Shown: positions 31,835-43,788, numbered from the stretch's first letter. The stretch is 64,000 bases of DNA from Saturnia japonica (GCA_033032175.1 CM065332.1:3581501-3645500); one strand, 5' to 3'. Notes: generated by a model not told the origin, from the sequence alone. Numbers and translations: made by a program.

Positions 31835-32007
31835 TGTAGCCACAATCTCATCTGATCTTAAGTGACGATGTGGCCCAAGATGGTAACACGCTAAGCCTAA
31901 TGGAAGATTGGTTCTCAAGTGCAGCTGCCGGAACACACCTATTGATGTTTGGCGTCAGATTTTCAACTTGAGGTTGGTAGCTAACCAGCTGGGCATTAGA
32001 AAAAGTC
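31835..32007 (-). repeat. SINE family 1, 3' body without head
   Basis: Plus-strand blocks 'gttgtagccacaatctcatctgatcttaagtgacgatgtggccc', 'gcagctgccggaacacacctat' and 'caacttgaggttggtagctaaccagctgggcattagaaaaag' match the complete copies. The tRNA-like head is missing (5'-truncated). Confidence 0.7.
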
Positions 32008-32668
32008 CATTTCATTAAATAATATATGAAAAGAGGAGTACACAATAATAACCCAATATCCCGTCTCTTTCGATATTTTTCTAAACCAACCCTATCCGAC
32101 ATTATGATATCGATTATATTTTTTATTCTTCACAAAAGCCCCTCATTGGTGGAAGCCGGTATTTTTGTTTGAAATTTCAAAGGTTTTTCTGTCGTAGGCG
32201 TCTTTGTGGGTGGCGAGGGTCGATGAGGGGGATTCAAACAAAAATGGCGAGGTGTTTCTTTCGTATAATGACGGATTACTTTTTAAAAGTTTCTTGCGCT
32301 TTATATTTGTTAGGTTATTATTTATTTATTATGATTGATAACTAACCTAACCTAAAACTTTTGGAAAGCCATCAGTGTTACCTATGACCCTTTACTTATT
32401 AAATTGACGATCTTTAATACTGGCCATGGAGAACGATATCTTTCATTCGGCTTAGAACTCGAAATTCAAATTAATTTTATAATATAGCTATTTCATTTCT
32501 TTTAGAAAATAAGTCGTTCATTTGTTTTCCCGCCGTAGGATTTTTCTTCGATTCAGCTGTTTCTGCATTGGTCAATGAAATATTTTTCATTAAAAAAAAA
32601 TATAGGTATTGATTTAGTTATGCCAGTGGAGCTTTGAGCCATTTGACGCTTATTTTTTTATTATTGTA
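32008..32668. other. No recognised gene
   Basis: AT-rich, with an odd G-rich block at 32195-32240 ('tttgtgggtggcgagggtcgatgagggggattc') flanked by two 'tcaaacaaaaatgg'- and 'ttgtttgaaatttcaaa'-like mirror phrases. Not assignable. Confidence 0.3.
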
Positions 32669-32868
32669 CTAGCTAGCCCGGCCGACGTTGTTTTGCCCTT
32701 TCTAATAGTCAACACCTCGACGACAACGCTACCTATCCTAGATTCTTTTTTCTGGAAAACTTATTATGAACGTTTTAAAATAAAAAATAGGCTAATCGGT
32801 CGAGCCGTTCTCAAGTGATGTGCTTACAAACTAACAGCATTTAATTTTGATTAATGGATTTAGATAGA
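32669..32868 (-). mobile_element. Helitron-like element family C, internally deleted
   Basis: The minus strand ends CTAG (32669-32672) after 'aacgtcggccgggctag', a variant of the GTTTGCCGGGCCAGCTAG type. The body includes 'cacttgagaacggctcgaccgatt', which is shared with 60680-61028. Confidence 0.6.
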
Positions 32869-33344
32869 TCTATTTAGAATATCACATAAAGTAAAAAAAA
32901 AAAAAATTTCAAAAGGCTAATGCAATACAAAAAATAATTTGAAAATAATGAATCACATGTTTTTTAAAATGCAATAAACTAAGTACTTACCTAATTATAA
33001 AAATAAATATTATGCATAAAAAAGTTGTCGACAAACAGAACTTCAATTCTATTCTAAAGTCCATCAAACTTCGTAATATAATTACGCTAAGTCTAAACGA
33101 GGTGAGGGGTAGAGAAAAACTCGCGGGAAAACGCGACGGGAGCTCAAAAACGGGTCGGAATTGATTTTATTTGCGACTAGACACGATTTTTAAATTAACA
33201 ACTCGAAGGAACTTTCTTGACGCCATTTTGTTGTTAAGATGAAATGTATAGGTTAGGTAGGTTTATATTGTTAAATAACGTTAAAACACTACATAAGTTT
33301 AGGTACTTGCAGGTACACGAATTGGTCCCTAATAATTTTAACAT
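32869..33344. other. No recognised gene
   Basis: AT-rich DNA with a slightly GC-rich stretch at 33095-33160. The 66-codon frame at 33244-33444 runs into the dispersed repeat that follows. Confidence 0.3.
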
Positions 33345-33640
33345 AAAAGTTACTTTTTTACTCGATTGCGAAAAAGAACCGTTGTTTTTCGAGCGTATGT
33401 TTATATGTAGGTATGTATGTATATTTCTTTGGCACGCTCTGTAGTCTAAAAAGCTTGTTGGATTTCATCATGCGAGGTGTCGTTAGATTCGTCTTAATTG
33501 TGGGAGTGACATAGGCTATATAATATCTAAGTACTATGCCTGGGAATCAAATAAAAAGCAAAAATATTAAATTATATTTTTCTAGCCAAGTGTTTTTGTT
33601 GCAGTCGGGTATTTTGTTTGGTTTTTAATTATTTACCTTG
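33345..33640 (+). repeat. Dispersed repeat R1, copy 1
   Basis: Direct repeat of 36010-36300. The shared order is 'ggcacgctctgtagtctaaa' against 'ggtacgctctgtagcctaaa', then 'cgaggtgtcgttagattcgtcttaatt', 'aggagtgacataggctat' (here 'gggagtgacataggctat'), 'gggaatcaaataaaaagcaaaaata', 'tctag.c.agtgttttt.ttgcag'. Unknown family, perhaps a non-autonomous DNA element. Confidence 0.6.
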
Positions 33641-33814
33641 TTAATATTTCAGGTTGTTAAATAGTTTGTAGCTTTTTACAAGCGACTGATTCTGCGTATT
33701 TTACAGATCACGTTTAACCTTATTATTATCTGATGTTAATGACGACGCGCCCATGAATAGTACTTAGTGCACATTTACCTGCAATTAAAAAAAAAAAAAT
33801 CTTTATAGGTTTAG

Positions 33815-34045
33815 GGTTGTGGCCATAATCGGACCTGATCTTAAGTGACAATGTGGCAATCTAAACCTAGTGGAAGACTGGTTCTCAAATACTGTTGCCC
33901 ACACACCTGTCGGTGTTTGGTGACAGGTTTTCAACTTGAGGGTGGTAGCTAGGCAGGCGGGCATTAGAAAAAGCCCTACCAACATGCTATGGTTTCATCA
34001 CAATGTTTTCCTTCACCGAAAGCTCAGGTTCTTTGTAGGGATAAT
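33815..34045 (-). repeat. SINE family 1, 3' part
   Basis: Plus-strand blocks 'gttgtggccataatcggacctgatcttaagtgac', 'agtggaagactggttctcaaat', 'tgacaggttttcaacttgagggtggtagctaggcaggcgggcattagaaaaagcc' and 'catcacaatgttttccttcaccgaaagctc' are present. The tRNA-like head is missing. Confidence 0.7.
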
Positions 34046-34337
34046 TAATATATCGCCTATTATTCTTTGGTTTCATCATTATTTTATAAATCACATATGT
34101 TGTTAGAAGAATAATCTGTAACAGTTAGGAAAGTTGTCGAGTGAAGTATACGACTACGCCGCAATGTTTTTACCAAACAAATGAGACCCATTAAAGAGTA
34201 AATTGGCTCGGAAAAGTTTCGCTCGGTGCCGATCACTCCCGAGTCCTGACAGATTGAAAAATAACATTGGAAACATCTTAAAATCCTTATTTACCAATAC
34301 CTACATTTGTTCATTTTATAACGTTTTTTTAATATAC

Positions 34338-34803
34338 TACCGTTGTTACGCACGCGTTTGTTATGCAGTAAGTATTAACACCACATAATTTTATTTTTAC
34401 GCATATTATTGATAATATAAAATTCGATTACAATCTTTTAAACATTGATAAAAATGAATAATTTTCTAATAGTAGATTTCTAAAACTAATTTCGCATTAA
34501 CTATGGAATGATTTATACTTACTTCCCATGTAGAAAATTTCATCAAAATCGGTTAAGGATTTTTTCTTGTTTTCGAAACGTATTAATGAAAATTTTTGCT
34601 TCAAATTGACCAATGATATAAGCTTCCCAGGTACAAAATTTCATAAGAATCGGTCCAGCCATTTTTTAGTTAAAAGCGAACATACAAACAGATTAAAATA
34701 AATTAGACCATATTCGTGATCATTGTCCTTTAGATAGCATATCTATCGAGAAATTTGGGGTAAAAATAAAATGTACAGACGGAAAAACAGATTTATTTAT
34801 ATA
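34338..34803 (-). mobile_element. Helitron-like element family E, longer relative
   Basis: Shares with 19508-19804 the blocks 'tgttacgcacgcgtttgttatgcagtaag', 'ccacataattttatttttacgcatatta', 'catcaaaatcggttaagg' and 'tagcatatctatcgagaaatttgggg'. The ends are worn and no clear CTAG remains. Confidence 0.5.
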
Positions 34804-34874
34804 CCTAGTTAACTATTTCATTTAAAACTTTTACTAGAGACAAAATTACAAATTCGTGTAAATTATCTCAACTT

Positions 34875-35012
34875 TTTTATCGTATCACTGCAAAGCGACT
34901 ACACTGTACCTGATGGTACAGATGATGATGATGAATGGATGGTGGTGGTAATGATGCAGTTCAATACAATAACATCGGCGACCACCGAGGTACCTACCTA
35001 CTCGTACACTCC
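34875..35012 (-). repeat. LINE 3' UTR fragment with GAT/GGT simple repeat
   Basis: Plus strand 'gcaaagcgactacactgtacctgatgg' and 'ataacatcggcgaccaccgagg' match the reversed tail at 23990-24195. A (GAT)n(GGT)n-like tract at 34918-34950 lies between them. Confidence 0.5.
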
Positions 35013-35179
35013 CTCGCCAGTAGCCCCTTGTCTGGATCTAAAATTAATTTAATCTTCAAAATTAACTTTTAGTAGTCCGTATAGGTCACTTTTAGAATTA
35101 TTTAGATAGTTCATATCATGGGAGCTGGGTTCATTTTGTCTTCATATTTGGAGAGGATTTCCCAAAATAGCTATGCTTG

Positions 35180-35425
35180 GCAAGCAGGTTGGCGATCACA
35201 GTTTGGTTAAAAATAATACTCTTAACATTTCTGACCGTCATTCGGTTAATCCCACGTGCGCAGCGTGGGAATACCCGCCAGAAGGTGAAGTGAAAACCAG
35301 GTAAAGATTACTGGAAGTCGCTGAATGCGAGCAACATAGAACCGGTTATTATGGTGATCTTCGGGAGGGACGTCTTTCGGCTGCAATAATGATGACATCA
35401 TAGGAAGATGAAATCGAATTTAAGG
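35180..35425 (+). repeat. Probable RTE-like LINE 3' region fragment
   Basis: Phrases such as 'ggaagtcgctgaatgcgagcaacatagaaccgg' followed by 'ttattatggtgatcttcgggagggacgtctttcggctgcaataatgatgac' match the usual end of RTE-like LINEs in Lepidoptera. The coding sense is lost. A shorter relative lies at 40590-40655. Confidence 0.45.
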
Positions 35426-35446
35426 ATATATTATTGATATCATGTA

Positions 35447-35715
35447 ACTCATTAACCTAGTGGTCATAAGCGCGACTACTATGGTCGAGGTCCCGTGTTC
35501 GATTCCCAGGTCGAGCAAAGTCTTATTGGGTTTTTCTATGAAATTCTCAATAGCAGCTCGGAGTTTGGCTTTGTACCCGATTAATGGCAATAGGCTCGCG
35601 TCCTATTACATAGGACCTAAAAACATACCCGGCGAACTGTGGGTGTACATTAGTACACCTCTGTCCTAACCCTTCACGGATATAGGCGTGACGATGTGTT
35701 TATGTTGATGTATTT
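35447..35715 (+). repeat. SINE family 2 with tRNA-like head
   Basis: The head has CCTAGTGGTCATAAGCGCG (A-box region) and GTGTTCGATTCCC (B box) spaced as in a tRNA. The body 'caggtcgagcaaagt.ttattgggttt', 'atgaaattctca.tagcagctcggagtttggctttgt' is shared with 45497-45665. A 69-codon frame across it is not a gene. Confidence 0.7.
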
Positions 35716-36009
35716 AAGTTATAACTTATTAATATTACTAGACGTTTATATATATATAATTAATTTAAAAGTTATACTATAAATCTTAAAAAGTAGGTAT
35801 AAGTACCTATTCTATAAAAAATCTTGTGTTTGTGCTTCTATTAATAATTCTAGAACTTCTGAATTATTTGACCGATTGAGCTAATAATATTCGTTTTATC
35901 GAGACAATTGTTTATAGATATGTTAGGACCCGATAGATGGAAAGGGCAGAACAACGCTTACTGACCCAGATAGTTCAATACGGAAATATCAAAAACTGAG
36001 TCCAGTTTT

Positions 36010-36300
36010 CTCTATTTTTACCCAACTACGACAAAGGAGGGAACTTATGTTTTTGGAGCGTACAATTATGTATGTACGTCTTTTTATTTGGTACGCTCTG
36101 TAGCCTAAACGGCTTGATGGATTTTATCATACGAGGTGTCGTTAGATTCGTCTTAATTACAGGAGTGACATAGGCTATGTAATATTTAAATACGACGTTT
36201 GGGAATCAAATAAAAAGCAAAAATAGGTAAAAATATATTTTCTAGTCGAGTGTTTTTTGTTGCAGAAGGGTTTTTTGTTTCCTTTCTAATCGATTTTTTG
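36010..36300 (+). repeat. Dispersed repeat R1, copy 2
   Basis: Second copy of the repeat at 33345-33640, in the same orientation 2.7 kb away. It includes GTCGTTAGATTCGTCTTAAT and 'gggaatcaaataaaaagcaaaaatagg'. The two copies have diverged modestly, so they may come from one family rather than from a local duplication. Confidence 0.6.
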
Positions 36301-36984
36301 CATTTTCCGACTATTTGCGATAGTATACTAATCGCATACTTTAGTATAGCAGGAATACAGCAGTGTAAATTAATTGTGTAATAAAAAAATATTTCAAGGG
36401 CATCCAATCCCTATGACCAGAAAAGTACTTCTAAGCACTTTGAGAATTTTAATACACCATTTGTCATTAAGTAAGTCGAATCCACAATCTTACGTAGAGA
36501 TAGAATTTAAATTGCAAATCTCTCCCCTTCGGAAAAAAGGGTTATTGTGGGCGTTAAAAAAGTGTTCGTAGGGCCGGTTACGTCTCTCACCCTCTCAGAA
36601 ATTAATATTTTTACGCGTCCTTCATTTCTTGGTATCAGCAGTTTTTCGTATTTTATTATTATTACGATTCTCAGGTTTCAAATAAGAAGTTTTGTTTCGA
36701 ATTGACGTTTTTTTCGTTTTATGTTTGGCATGTTTGGCGTCTATGCTTCATTTAGTATCAATTGGCTAAGTATGAGATTATGTTCCAGTTAATAATACTA
36801 TTAATTTAGGCATTAATGTAAAAAATAATACTGTTTCGAAAAACAACTTTATCGATAAAAACGACTTGTAATAAGAAATGCTTGTATCAATTCCGGATTG
36901 ATTGATAGATAACTTCTAAAGAGTTGTAAAAATAATATTATACAAATTAATTAATATTTATTTAATGTTACACTTTAATATATA
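36301..36984. other. No recognised gene
   Basis: AT-rich. The frame at 36374-36571 has no family motif. Confidence 0.3.
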
Positions 36985-37183
36985 AAAGTAAGGTTCAAGG
37001 TATTTATATGCAAAGTTATGTTTATCATAATTTCAGTTGAAAATTATGAAATTTCTTCAGCACCTATATAATTTGAAACTTACTATTTCTAAACTCTGTA
37101 ATAGTTTTAGAGTCACTTGTCACAAGGTAGCCTAATAAGAATAACACTCAACTATGTTTACAAATATTGCACGATGACGTCAC
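36985..37183 (-). mobile_element. MITE with TGACGTCA end, truncated copy
   Basis: Reverse complement of 43878-44091. The end GATGACGTCAC at 37173-37183 with the 20-bp flank 'cgatgacgtcacgttttctg' mirrors 43872-43890. The middle shares 'ttatgaaatttcttcagcac' and 'tttcagttgaaa'. The opposite end is missing. Confidence 0.55.
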
Positions 37184-38332
37184 GTTTTCTGATTGCTTTT
37201 CCAATCACTCGACTCCCAGACAAAAAATCAAAATTTTTTTCAAGGAATAAGATTTTTTTTCCTGATCTGTATTTTTAGCTTTTATCGGTACACCAATATG
37301 ATTAAATAATTATTTTTATTTTTTAAATATCATATCGATTCGCGAATTTAAAGTCTCTTTTATTAACTAATTAAAAAAAAGATTAGGGGGATTACCTACA
37401 ACACTTGTGTTAGAATATATTATAGACGATAAAATTTATTTCGTAAAGGTACTCATTAAAGTCGATTCAGAGGAACGGGGGGACAAAATCAAAGGGTCGT
37501 TTATTTTATTTTATCACGTCCCTTAGGTACTTTTCAGTAGATTATGTTATGATGATAATTTTAAGACTATATTTTAAAACTTCGGACTCGGTTTTATGTA
37601 TGTTGCGCGCACGGAGGAGTATGTAATTTGGCATAGTTAAAGTTTACCATGTCGAGAAGGATTGAAGAATGGTTAAGACCAGGACGAGTGAAATGTCGAT
37701 CCGATGTCCGCAGATTGTATCCGCAGTTTGCATAATCAACAGTTTTTCGGAATTTATCACCATTCGTGTACCTACATAAAAATCGGTAATACAATATTCC
37801 ATGATATATTTTTTAAGTTAAGGTGTATTTAAAACCGATGTTCATCTCTAGAGATATTTATGATTTTTCTTTTGACTCACTAATTACTCGCTATAAATAG
37901 ACTATTAAAGTCATTTGATTTTTTAAATATTTATTTGAAAATTGTACCTATAACGCTGAGTCTAAACATTTTACTGGGAACCATTGAAAATTTAAAAGTT
38001 AAAATATTCTACCAAAATGGCTGCCGGAATAGTTGGCGATGCGCGAGCGAAAGTGTTCGAAACTTTTTAATTTGCGAACTGAGGCCAAGACGTCGAATTT
38101 TTCATCCAGCGCCCAAGTTAGCTTAGTTCGAAGTGCGGAACTGTTTAATAGTCTAACTTTAACGTTTTAAGTTGGTTTTAAGTAAAAAGTGGGAAATAAC
38201 TTTTTTCGACTGTGATAGATGATGACTTCTTAACTGTTTTCCTAAGTTAAATACTTTTATCGTGTTATTTTTGTGTTACAGCTGATATTTTAAAGAAACT
38301 ACTTACAGGTGTTTATTTTCTACTAGCTGTGC
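37184..38332. other. AT-rich DNA, no recognised gene
   Basis: A GC-richer, gene-like patch at 38010-38125 begins with ATGGCTGCCGGAATAGTTGG, but the frame closes after 17 codons and no family is recognised. The rest is AT-rich filler. Confidence 0.35.
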
Positions 38333-38640
38333 CTGCGGCTTCACTCACGTGGGCGACAGAATGCCAGCACGAATCTTGCTCTTCCGATCCCGGCTATTTT
38401 AAAGACAAAAATGCTTACTGTGGATGTTCCTTAGAAGATAGACGTATATTCTTCGTGACTTTTTTAGGTCTTTTTAATGTCTACAATGATGTAATACATT
38501 AACTTGATATACCTATCTCTTATAGTTTACTCTTTGGATGGGCTTTTTGTTACATGTATTGTAATATTTTCATATGCATTTAGTAAAAAGCTGTTATTTT
38601 GACATTAAAACAAACATTTCAATTTTATTAATTGTATAGA
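38333..38640 (-). mobile_element. Helitron-like element family A, internally deleted, both ends intact
   Basis: Minus strand: TCTATACAATTAATAAAATT at 38640, CTAG at 38336-38333 after GTGAGTGAAGCCGCAGGCACAG. The central part carrying the 'ctccgaaacgg' block is deleted, leaving 308 bp instead of about 500. Confidence 0.75.
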
Positions 38641-39441
38641 TGTACTTTAAGCGATCTAAAGAAGAGATGTTGAAACACTTTGATTCAGTTGAGTAATAGC
38701 CTTGTTTTAAAATATCTTTATTTATTTTTTATTGTTTTCATTAATTCTATAAATAGTGGAATACACTTAAAAGCGTAGTCCAAAGATAATTTTATTCATA
38801 TTAATTTTAAAATATTATGGAAAAAATTCTTCCAATTTTTTTTGCCAAATTATTATAATATTTTGTCTTGTTTCTGATAGTTATTTTAATTTCATTTAAA
38901 ATATGCCTTGTGTCGATGAGTATATTTTTGTTTCAATGTACGGAGCTATGGGAAATGCTATATAATCCTATAAGTAGGTATACTACTTATACATAATTAT
39001 AACAATACTGTACAATGTGTAATGATGTTGAAGAACACATTAAAAAAAATTAATTAAATCATGTTTCCAAACTGGTTTTCCTAAAACACCATCCATAAAA
39101 TTTACGGTAAATTTGCGGGCCAGACTCAAAATTAAAACACATACCAAATTGTTAAAATCTTTATTTAGTTAGATAGATAATATATACATATTTTTATATA
39201 ATAAAGAGGGTAAATTATCTTGAGCTCGAGGATCTACGAATAACTGAGTTATCTTGTTTTTGATATGATCACTGATGTCTGGTGTAAAATTCGTGGTAGT
39301 TATTTTAAGAATATTTAATTAAAACGCATGCAATTTTAAGCAAGCATAGTGCATTGAGTGCCGTCGAAAAATCCTGACCAGATAGATTCTGGTTACGGGC
39401 CGTATCTTTGACATGGCTTCATTAAATTGTTACTCGTATAA
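38641..39441. other. AT-rich DNA, no recognised gene
   Basis: No coding motif, RNA gene or repeat that I can name. Confidence 0.3.
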
Positions 39442-39633
39442 CGGCCGTTTTCAATAATCTATCTAACATCTGTTTTTGTTACTGGCGATAGAAAAATATA
39501 TGTTTTGGTAAGCTTTTGCATTTCAGCAATGTATCTTCGGATAACTAGTTCATACAAAATCTTACCAACAGACATATCTTTCTATCTTCAGTAGCAAAAA
39601 GCAAGTGGTAAGATAGACCATTGAAAACGGCCG
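39442..39633. mobile_element. 192-bp MITE, PIF/Harbinger-like
   Basis: The ends CGGCCGTTTTCAAT and ATTGAAAACGGCCG are perfect inverted repeats. TAA is present on both sides (39439-39441 and 39634-39636), matching the 3-bp TWA duplication of PIF/Harbinger elements. Inward mirror phrases continue (CTATCT against AGATAG; TTGGTAAG against CTTACCAA). No coding capacity. A related piece lies at 46152-46255. Confidence 0.7.
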
Positions 39634-40300
39634 TAAGTCGTACACTACTTATGGCGAGTAAATTGAGAACTGCGCGCGCATCATGTTACGGAAGTGCGTC
39701 ATTATAAAATTAACCATCGATGGTAAGAGGAAACGCGGGCAGTGTTTTGCCCATACAAACATATTCCCCTGTTTCCTCCCCGGATAATGGTACTAGAGCA
39801 AAAATGAATTATTACATAAACCAGGAGCCTCTAAAAATTTAGAAAATTACACCTTTTTACCGTCATGTTCAGAAGTCCAGCAAATAAATTTGACGACTTC
39901 AAAAAGAAAAAGGAAAACATACAGACATAGCCAAAGTCCTTATATTATTCATGGAAAAAATATTAAAATTGTTTCAGTTTTAAAGGAGTAATTCGAAACT
40001 ATGATTTTACTTAGATATAATCAGTCCGAACTGCAGTTGTCACTCTCGCTCTATTCGGTGAGGTCTCGAGTACAGCGCGACAGCAATAGATTTTAAAAAT
40101 AACTATTCTTGAAATGTTTCTTAGACCGCGCATCCTTAATATGAATGTGTCTAAATAAATATTAATATTGTAACTCAATTAAAAAAAGTAATTCAAATTA
40201 TTATCATTAATAGCGACTAACTTAACGGGACTTTACAAGCGGGATACATTTTCGGGGATAATTTTTTATTTGTTTTGTTTCTATAAATTCTTTATACGTG

Positions 40301-40442
40301 AATGATAGCACGCTAAGCCTAGTGGAAGACTGGCTCTCAAGAGCAGCTGCATGATCACACTTATATGTACTTGGCAACAGACTTTGAACTTGAGGGTGGT
40401 AGCTAGCGAGGCGAGCATTAGAAAAAGCCTTACCACCATGCA
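40301..40442 (-). repeat. SINE family 1, internal fragment
   Basis: Plus strand 'gatagcacgctaagcctagtggaagactggctctcaag' through 'cttgagggtggtagctagcgaggcgagcattagaaaaagccttaccaccatgc' matches the family body. Both ends are missing. Confidence 0.65.
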
Positions 40443-40699
40443 GTAATAATATGCAAGGATACACAATTTCTTCTTTATTAATAAATCTCCACCAAATTTA
40501 ATAACAGTATTTTATAAGCAAATTATCGAAAGTTCCTTAAAATTTACCTAGTTAAAACTTTTATATGTGTCAGGCTAGAAGCATCCGGCGGATGTACATC
40601 CTGGCGTACCGGAACTCGGTTATTATGGCGCTTCCGGGCCGCGATCCAGCCACTGAAACTTCGTAAATGATTTTATTTTCCACCTATCTATATAAATAA

Positions 40700-40888
40700 A
40701 GACATAATAAGTAAAGGCCCACGGCTGGGCAAAGTAAAACCAATCGAAGGTACGAGCTAAGGCTAAGGTAAGGTAAGGCGTACTCACTCACTATGTTTTC
40801 CTTCACCGTTAGCCGATAGTAAATGTACGCGAATTATGAACATCGAATCGATATTCCGCCGGTTTAAACCACTAGACCATTACGACTT
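40700..40888 (-). repeat. SINE family 3 with tRNA-like head
   Basis: On the minus strand the head is 'aatggtctagtggtttaaaccggcggaatatcgattcgatgttc', the A- and B-box arrangement of a tRNA-derived SINE. The body includes the reverse of 'tatgttttccttcaccgttagccgata'. A second copy lies at 50485-50748. Confidence 0.6.
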
Positions 40889-41092
40889 TATACATAGGTT
40901 AAGACATAGACATTAGATATAGTTAATTTATGAGTCAATTTTTATTTATATATAATATGTTTTGACATACATACATAATAAATACTAAGACAAAATAGTT
41001 CTCCATATGACCGTTGGTAAAATCACAAATTTCTAAATTCGTTTTAAGATTCCGTTTACAAAAAAGATTTTTTTATCAGTCCAAAAAAAAAC

Positions 41093-41325
41093 AATAATGA
41101 CTCAGTAGTAGCATGTGTGGACATCGCGTCGATAGACATAAGTTCGAATTCTGAAGAATTTTAATTAAGTTAATTTTAATTAAATTAATTAAGAATTAAG
41201 CTTTCAGTGAAAGAAAGCGCGCGTCGTAATGAAGCGTTATAGTGCCAGTTCTCCCACTGGGCTTATCGTGTCTCCATCTTGGGCCACGTCGTCACTTAAG
41301 ATCAGGTAAGATTGTGGCTTAAACT
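41093..41325 (+). repeat. SINE family 1, internally rearranged
   Basis: The head GACTCAGTAGTAGCATGTG and AAGTTCGAATTCTG is followed by an AATTAA-rich insertion (41160-41200). The body then reads 'gctttcagtgaaagaaag', and the 3' end reads 'cgtcgtcacttaagatcaggtaagattgtgg'. The central part is shortened. Confidence 0.6.
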
Positions 41326-43285
41326 AATGAAAAATTAAAAAAAAAATCAAGTTGAAATAAGTTTATTGCCAGCGCGCTCTTTTACTTTCTAAAGTAATCA
41401 TGTAATTAAATTAAAAATGGTATCTTATTAAATAATAAAACCGTTTTGAAGAGCAATTATTAATATAATCAAAAATTAAAGTGGAAACCGCCGTGCATAA
41501 ACAAAAAAAAATATCAGTATTAAAAATTGTCTCAAAGGGTTTGCTTTAAAAATTCTAATAGTAGATACCACAGGTTTTTATATTCCGACGAGCTGTACCC
41601 GCGGTTCCGCTCACGTCGACTGCAAAATATGAATTAACTATAAAGTATAAGTGTAAACCCTATGTTTTAATCATGGTTAACTATTATATGTATAGTAAGG
41701 ATTGACTATACATTTATTAATAATTTTAAAGACTTCAAAATAAGTCTTAAGGTATAATAATTTATATTGCAAAAAATCTGTAACATAGTAGGTACCTATA
41801 GTATATTAAATAGTATCCACAAAGGAAAACCAAAAGAAAATCATTTGAAAAAATTTTAAGGACAACAAAACATAATATTTGAAATGAACCAAAAATCAAA
41901 TTCCATAAATTAAGTCTTGATATACGTAGCGAGAAATTAACATTTTTCAACTTAAATAAAACTGTTTTGTAAAAAGCAAACTTTAAAACTGTCAAATTAG
42001 AGTATAAATTCGTTTAATACAACGTCCAATAAAGAAAGTTTCTCAAGTTGGTCTCCGGCGATTATTCTTGAAAATTGCGAGAGAAAAACTAGGGGATTTC
42101 AAAGGATTGGGCCAATTTAGATTTATTTTTCTCCCTTTCAGGGGAGGCCGGTGACGGAGTTTTGTTGCCACCTAGATAGGGAGGTGCGATTCGGTACGGC
42201 TGGTGGCAAGTACCCACCAATAACTTATATCGCAGCGTTCACACTATTAGATGTGTTACAAAATTCCATTATTTCGGTTTTTAAAGTATTTAATATTCTA
42301 CTTTATTTTAAAGCAAATAAAGTGTTTAAAAGTACAGAGTTTGATGTTATTAGTGTGAGAAAAAGACAAATAACGGGATAAGTAGACAACTTCTATTAAT
42401 AGTTCTCTACAGACTAAAATGTAATGCTACCAACTTATTTATCCGAAATCATTTGCTAAAGTCCACCTTGGACTAGAATTGCAGTGGATTTACATTAATA
42501 TAACATGTACCATTTACTGCGTATTATGCAGTTATTGTATTTCTTTAATGGTAAAATTATAGGTACATTTTACCTACATAATATATTAAAATGTACATAC
42601 AAAAAACATCGTTAAGTCCCTTAATTGAATCCGATAAGAACCACTGTTCCTATAAGAAATGAAATAAGAAAATATTGTATTAGCATAACTACTACGTTAT
42701 TATCTTAATTACTAACGTTACCCTAATTATTATGTATGCTTAAAAATATAATGTGAAAGTATTCTTACTGTCGAGGAATAATTTTCGAAAGAGTACTTTC
42801 TTGTAGCCATACCGACAATAATTGGGTACCGATAAAAAATAAAATAGGGTGCCCACCCCTTGTAAAAACTGACTCTCCTTAACTTTACAATAACCATCCC
42901 TTAGGTAACTGTCTACCCTCGTTTCTACATAAAAATTTATGTAATAAAAATAGACTTTGATAATTAGAATATTTGCCGATTCAAAAAGATTTAATTGATA
43001 ACTCAGAAGATCACTGTGAGGCAGGCGATTGAAAAAAGAAATCTCGTTTTAAAAAAATAGGTTAAAATTCACAATTATAATTATCTTGAAACTAAAAGTG
43101 TCTCAGAGGGCATTTGTAAATATCGAATTCTTCGAACAGTGTGACCATTAAAAGTCAATCTTCCTTTTAATACGTTTCAAACACTATTTCACAATTTTTT
43201 TTATTAATTTTATCATTCTTTCGGCGCATATAGTAGGGGACACAATCCGTGAGTTAACAGTATGTTTAAAAAATTAAAGTTAATC
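41326..43285. other. AT-rich DNA, no secure gene
   Basis: A short Helitron-type 3' end lies at 41589-41630 ('gagctgtacccgcggttccgctcacg'). At 42150-42240 'ggtacggctggtggcaagtacccaccaataactta' resembles a common lepidopteran dispersed repeat. It is preceded by a good-looking 3' splice signal (TTTTTCTCCCTTTCAG at 42126-42141). The frame after it (to 42381) has no family motif, so I do not call an exon. Confidence 0.35.
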
Positions 43286-43788
43286 CACACAATTAATAAA
43301 ATTGAAGTGTCTGTTTGTAATGTCAAAATAAGAGCTTTTTACTAAATGCATATGAAAGTGTATACGAAAATTATAACAAAAAAAAAGATTTTTAAAATTT
43401 TTGTCTGTCTGTCTGTTTGTTCCGGATAATCTCCGAAACGGTTGGACTGATTTTGACGGGACTTTCATTGGTAGATAGCTGATGTTATGAGGAGTAACTT
43501 CGGCTATTTTCATTTTATAAGAAGAATTAAGGTTCCGCGAAAATTAAAAAAAAATTGGTCACGTTGAATCAATTCGGGCGCTTAAATGGCTTACGCTGAG
43601 TATACCATACGAGATATGTCAAATAAATGTAGATATTAAAAATACCTACAAAAAAGTGAGCAAGAACATCTTTATCTTCTAAGGAACACCCACAGTAAGC
43701 ATATTTCTCTTTAAAATTACCGGGAGCGGGGGTAGCAAGATTCGCGCGTGTGCCCGAACGATGGTATTCTGTAGTCCACGCGAGCGAA
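43286..43788 (+). mobile_element. Helitron-like element family A
   Basis: It starts at about 'cacacaattaataaaattgaagtg' and contains the full run of family blocks, including CGGATAATCTCCGAAACGG, ATTCGGGCGCTTAAATGGCT and GTGTGCCCGAACGATGG. It loses similarity at 'ccacgcgagcgaaaag', just before the terminal hairpin and CTAG. Confidence 0.7.

Noticed and set aside
33803..33985. Small minus-strand ORF sharing phrases with 40281-40466 and 21336-21560
   Set aside because: The shared residues arise because each lies in a copy of SINE family 1; they are not a gene family.
38015..38125. Possible first coding exon beginning ATGGCTGCCGG
   Set aside because: The frame closes after 17 codons, no donor site or downstream exon can be linked, and no family is recognised.
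42126..42381. Possible 3'-splice-flanked exon (CTCCCTTTCAG followed by an open frame)
   Set aside because: The polypyrimidine-AG signal is good, but the sequence after it resembles a common lepidopteran dispersed repeat (GGTACGGCTGGTGGCAAGTA), and the rest of the frame has no protein family motif.
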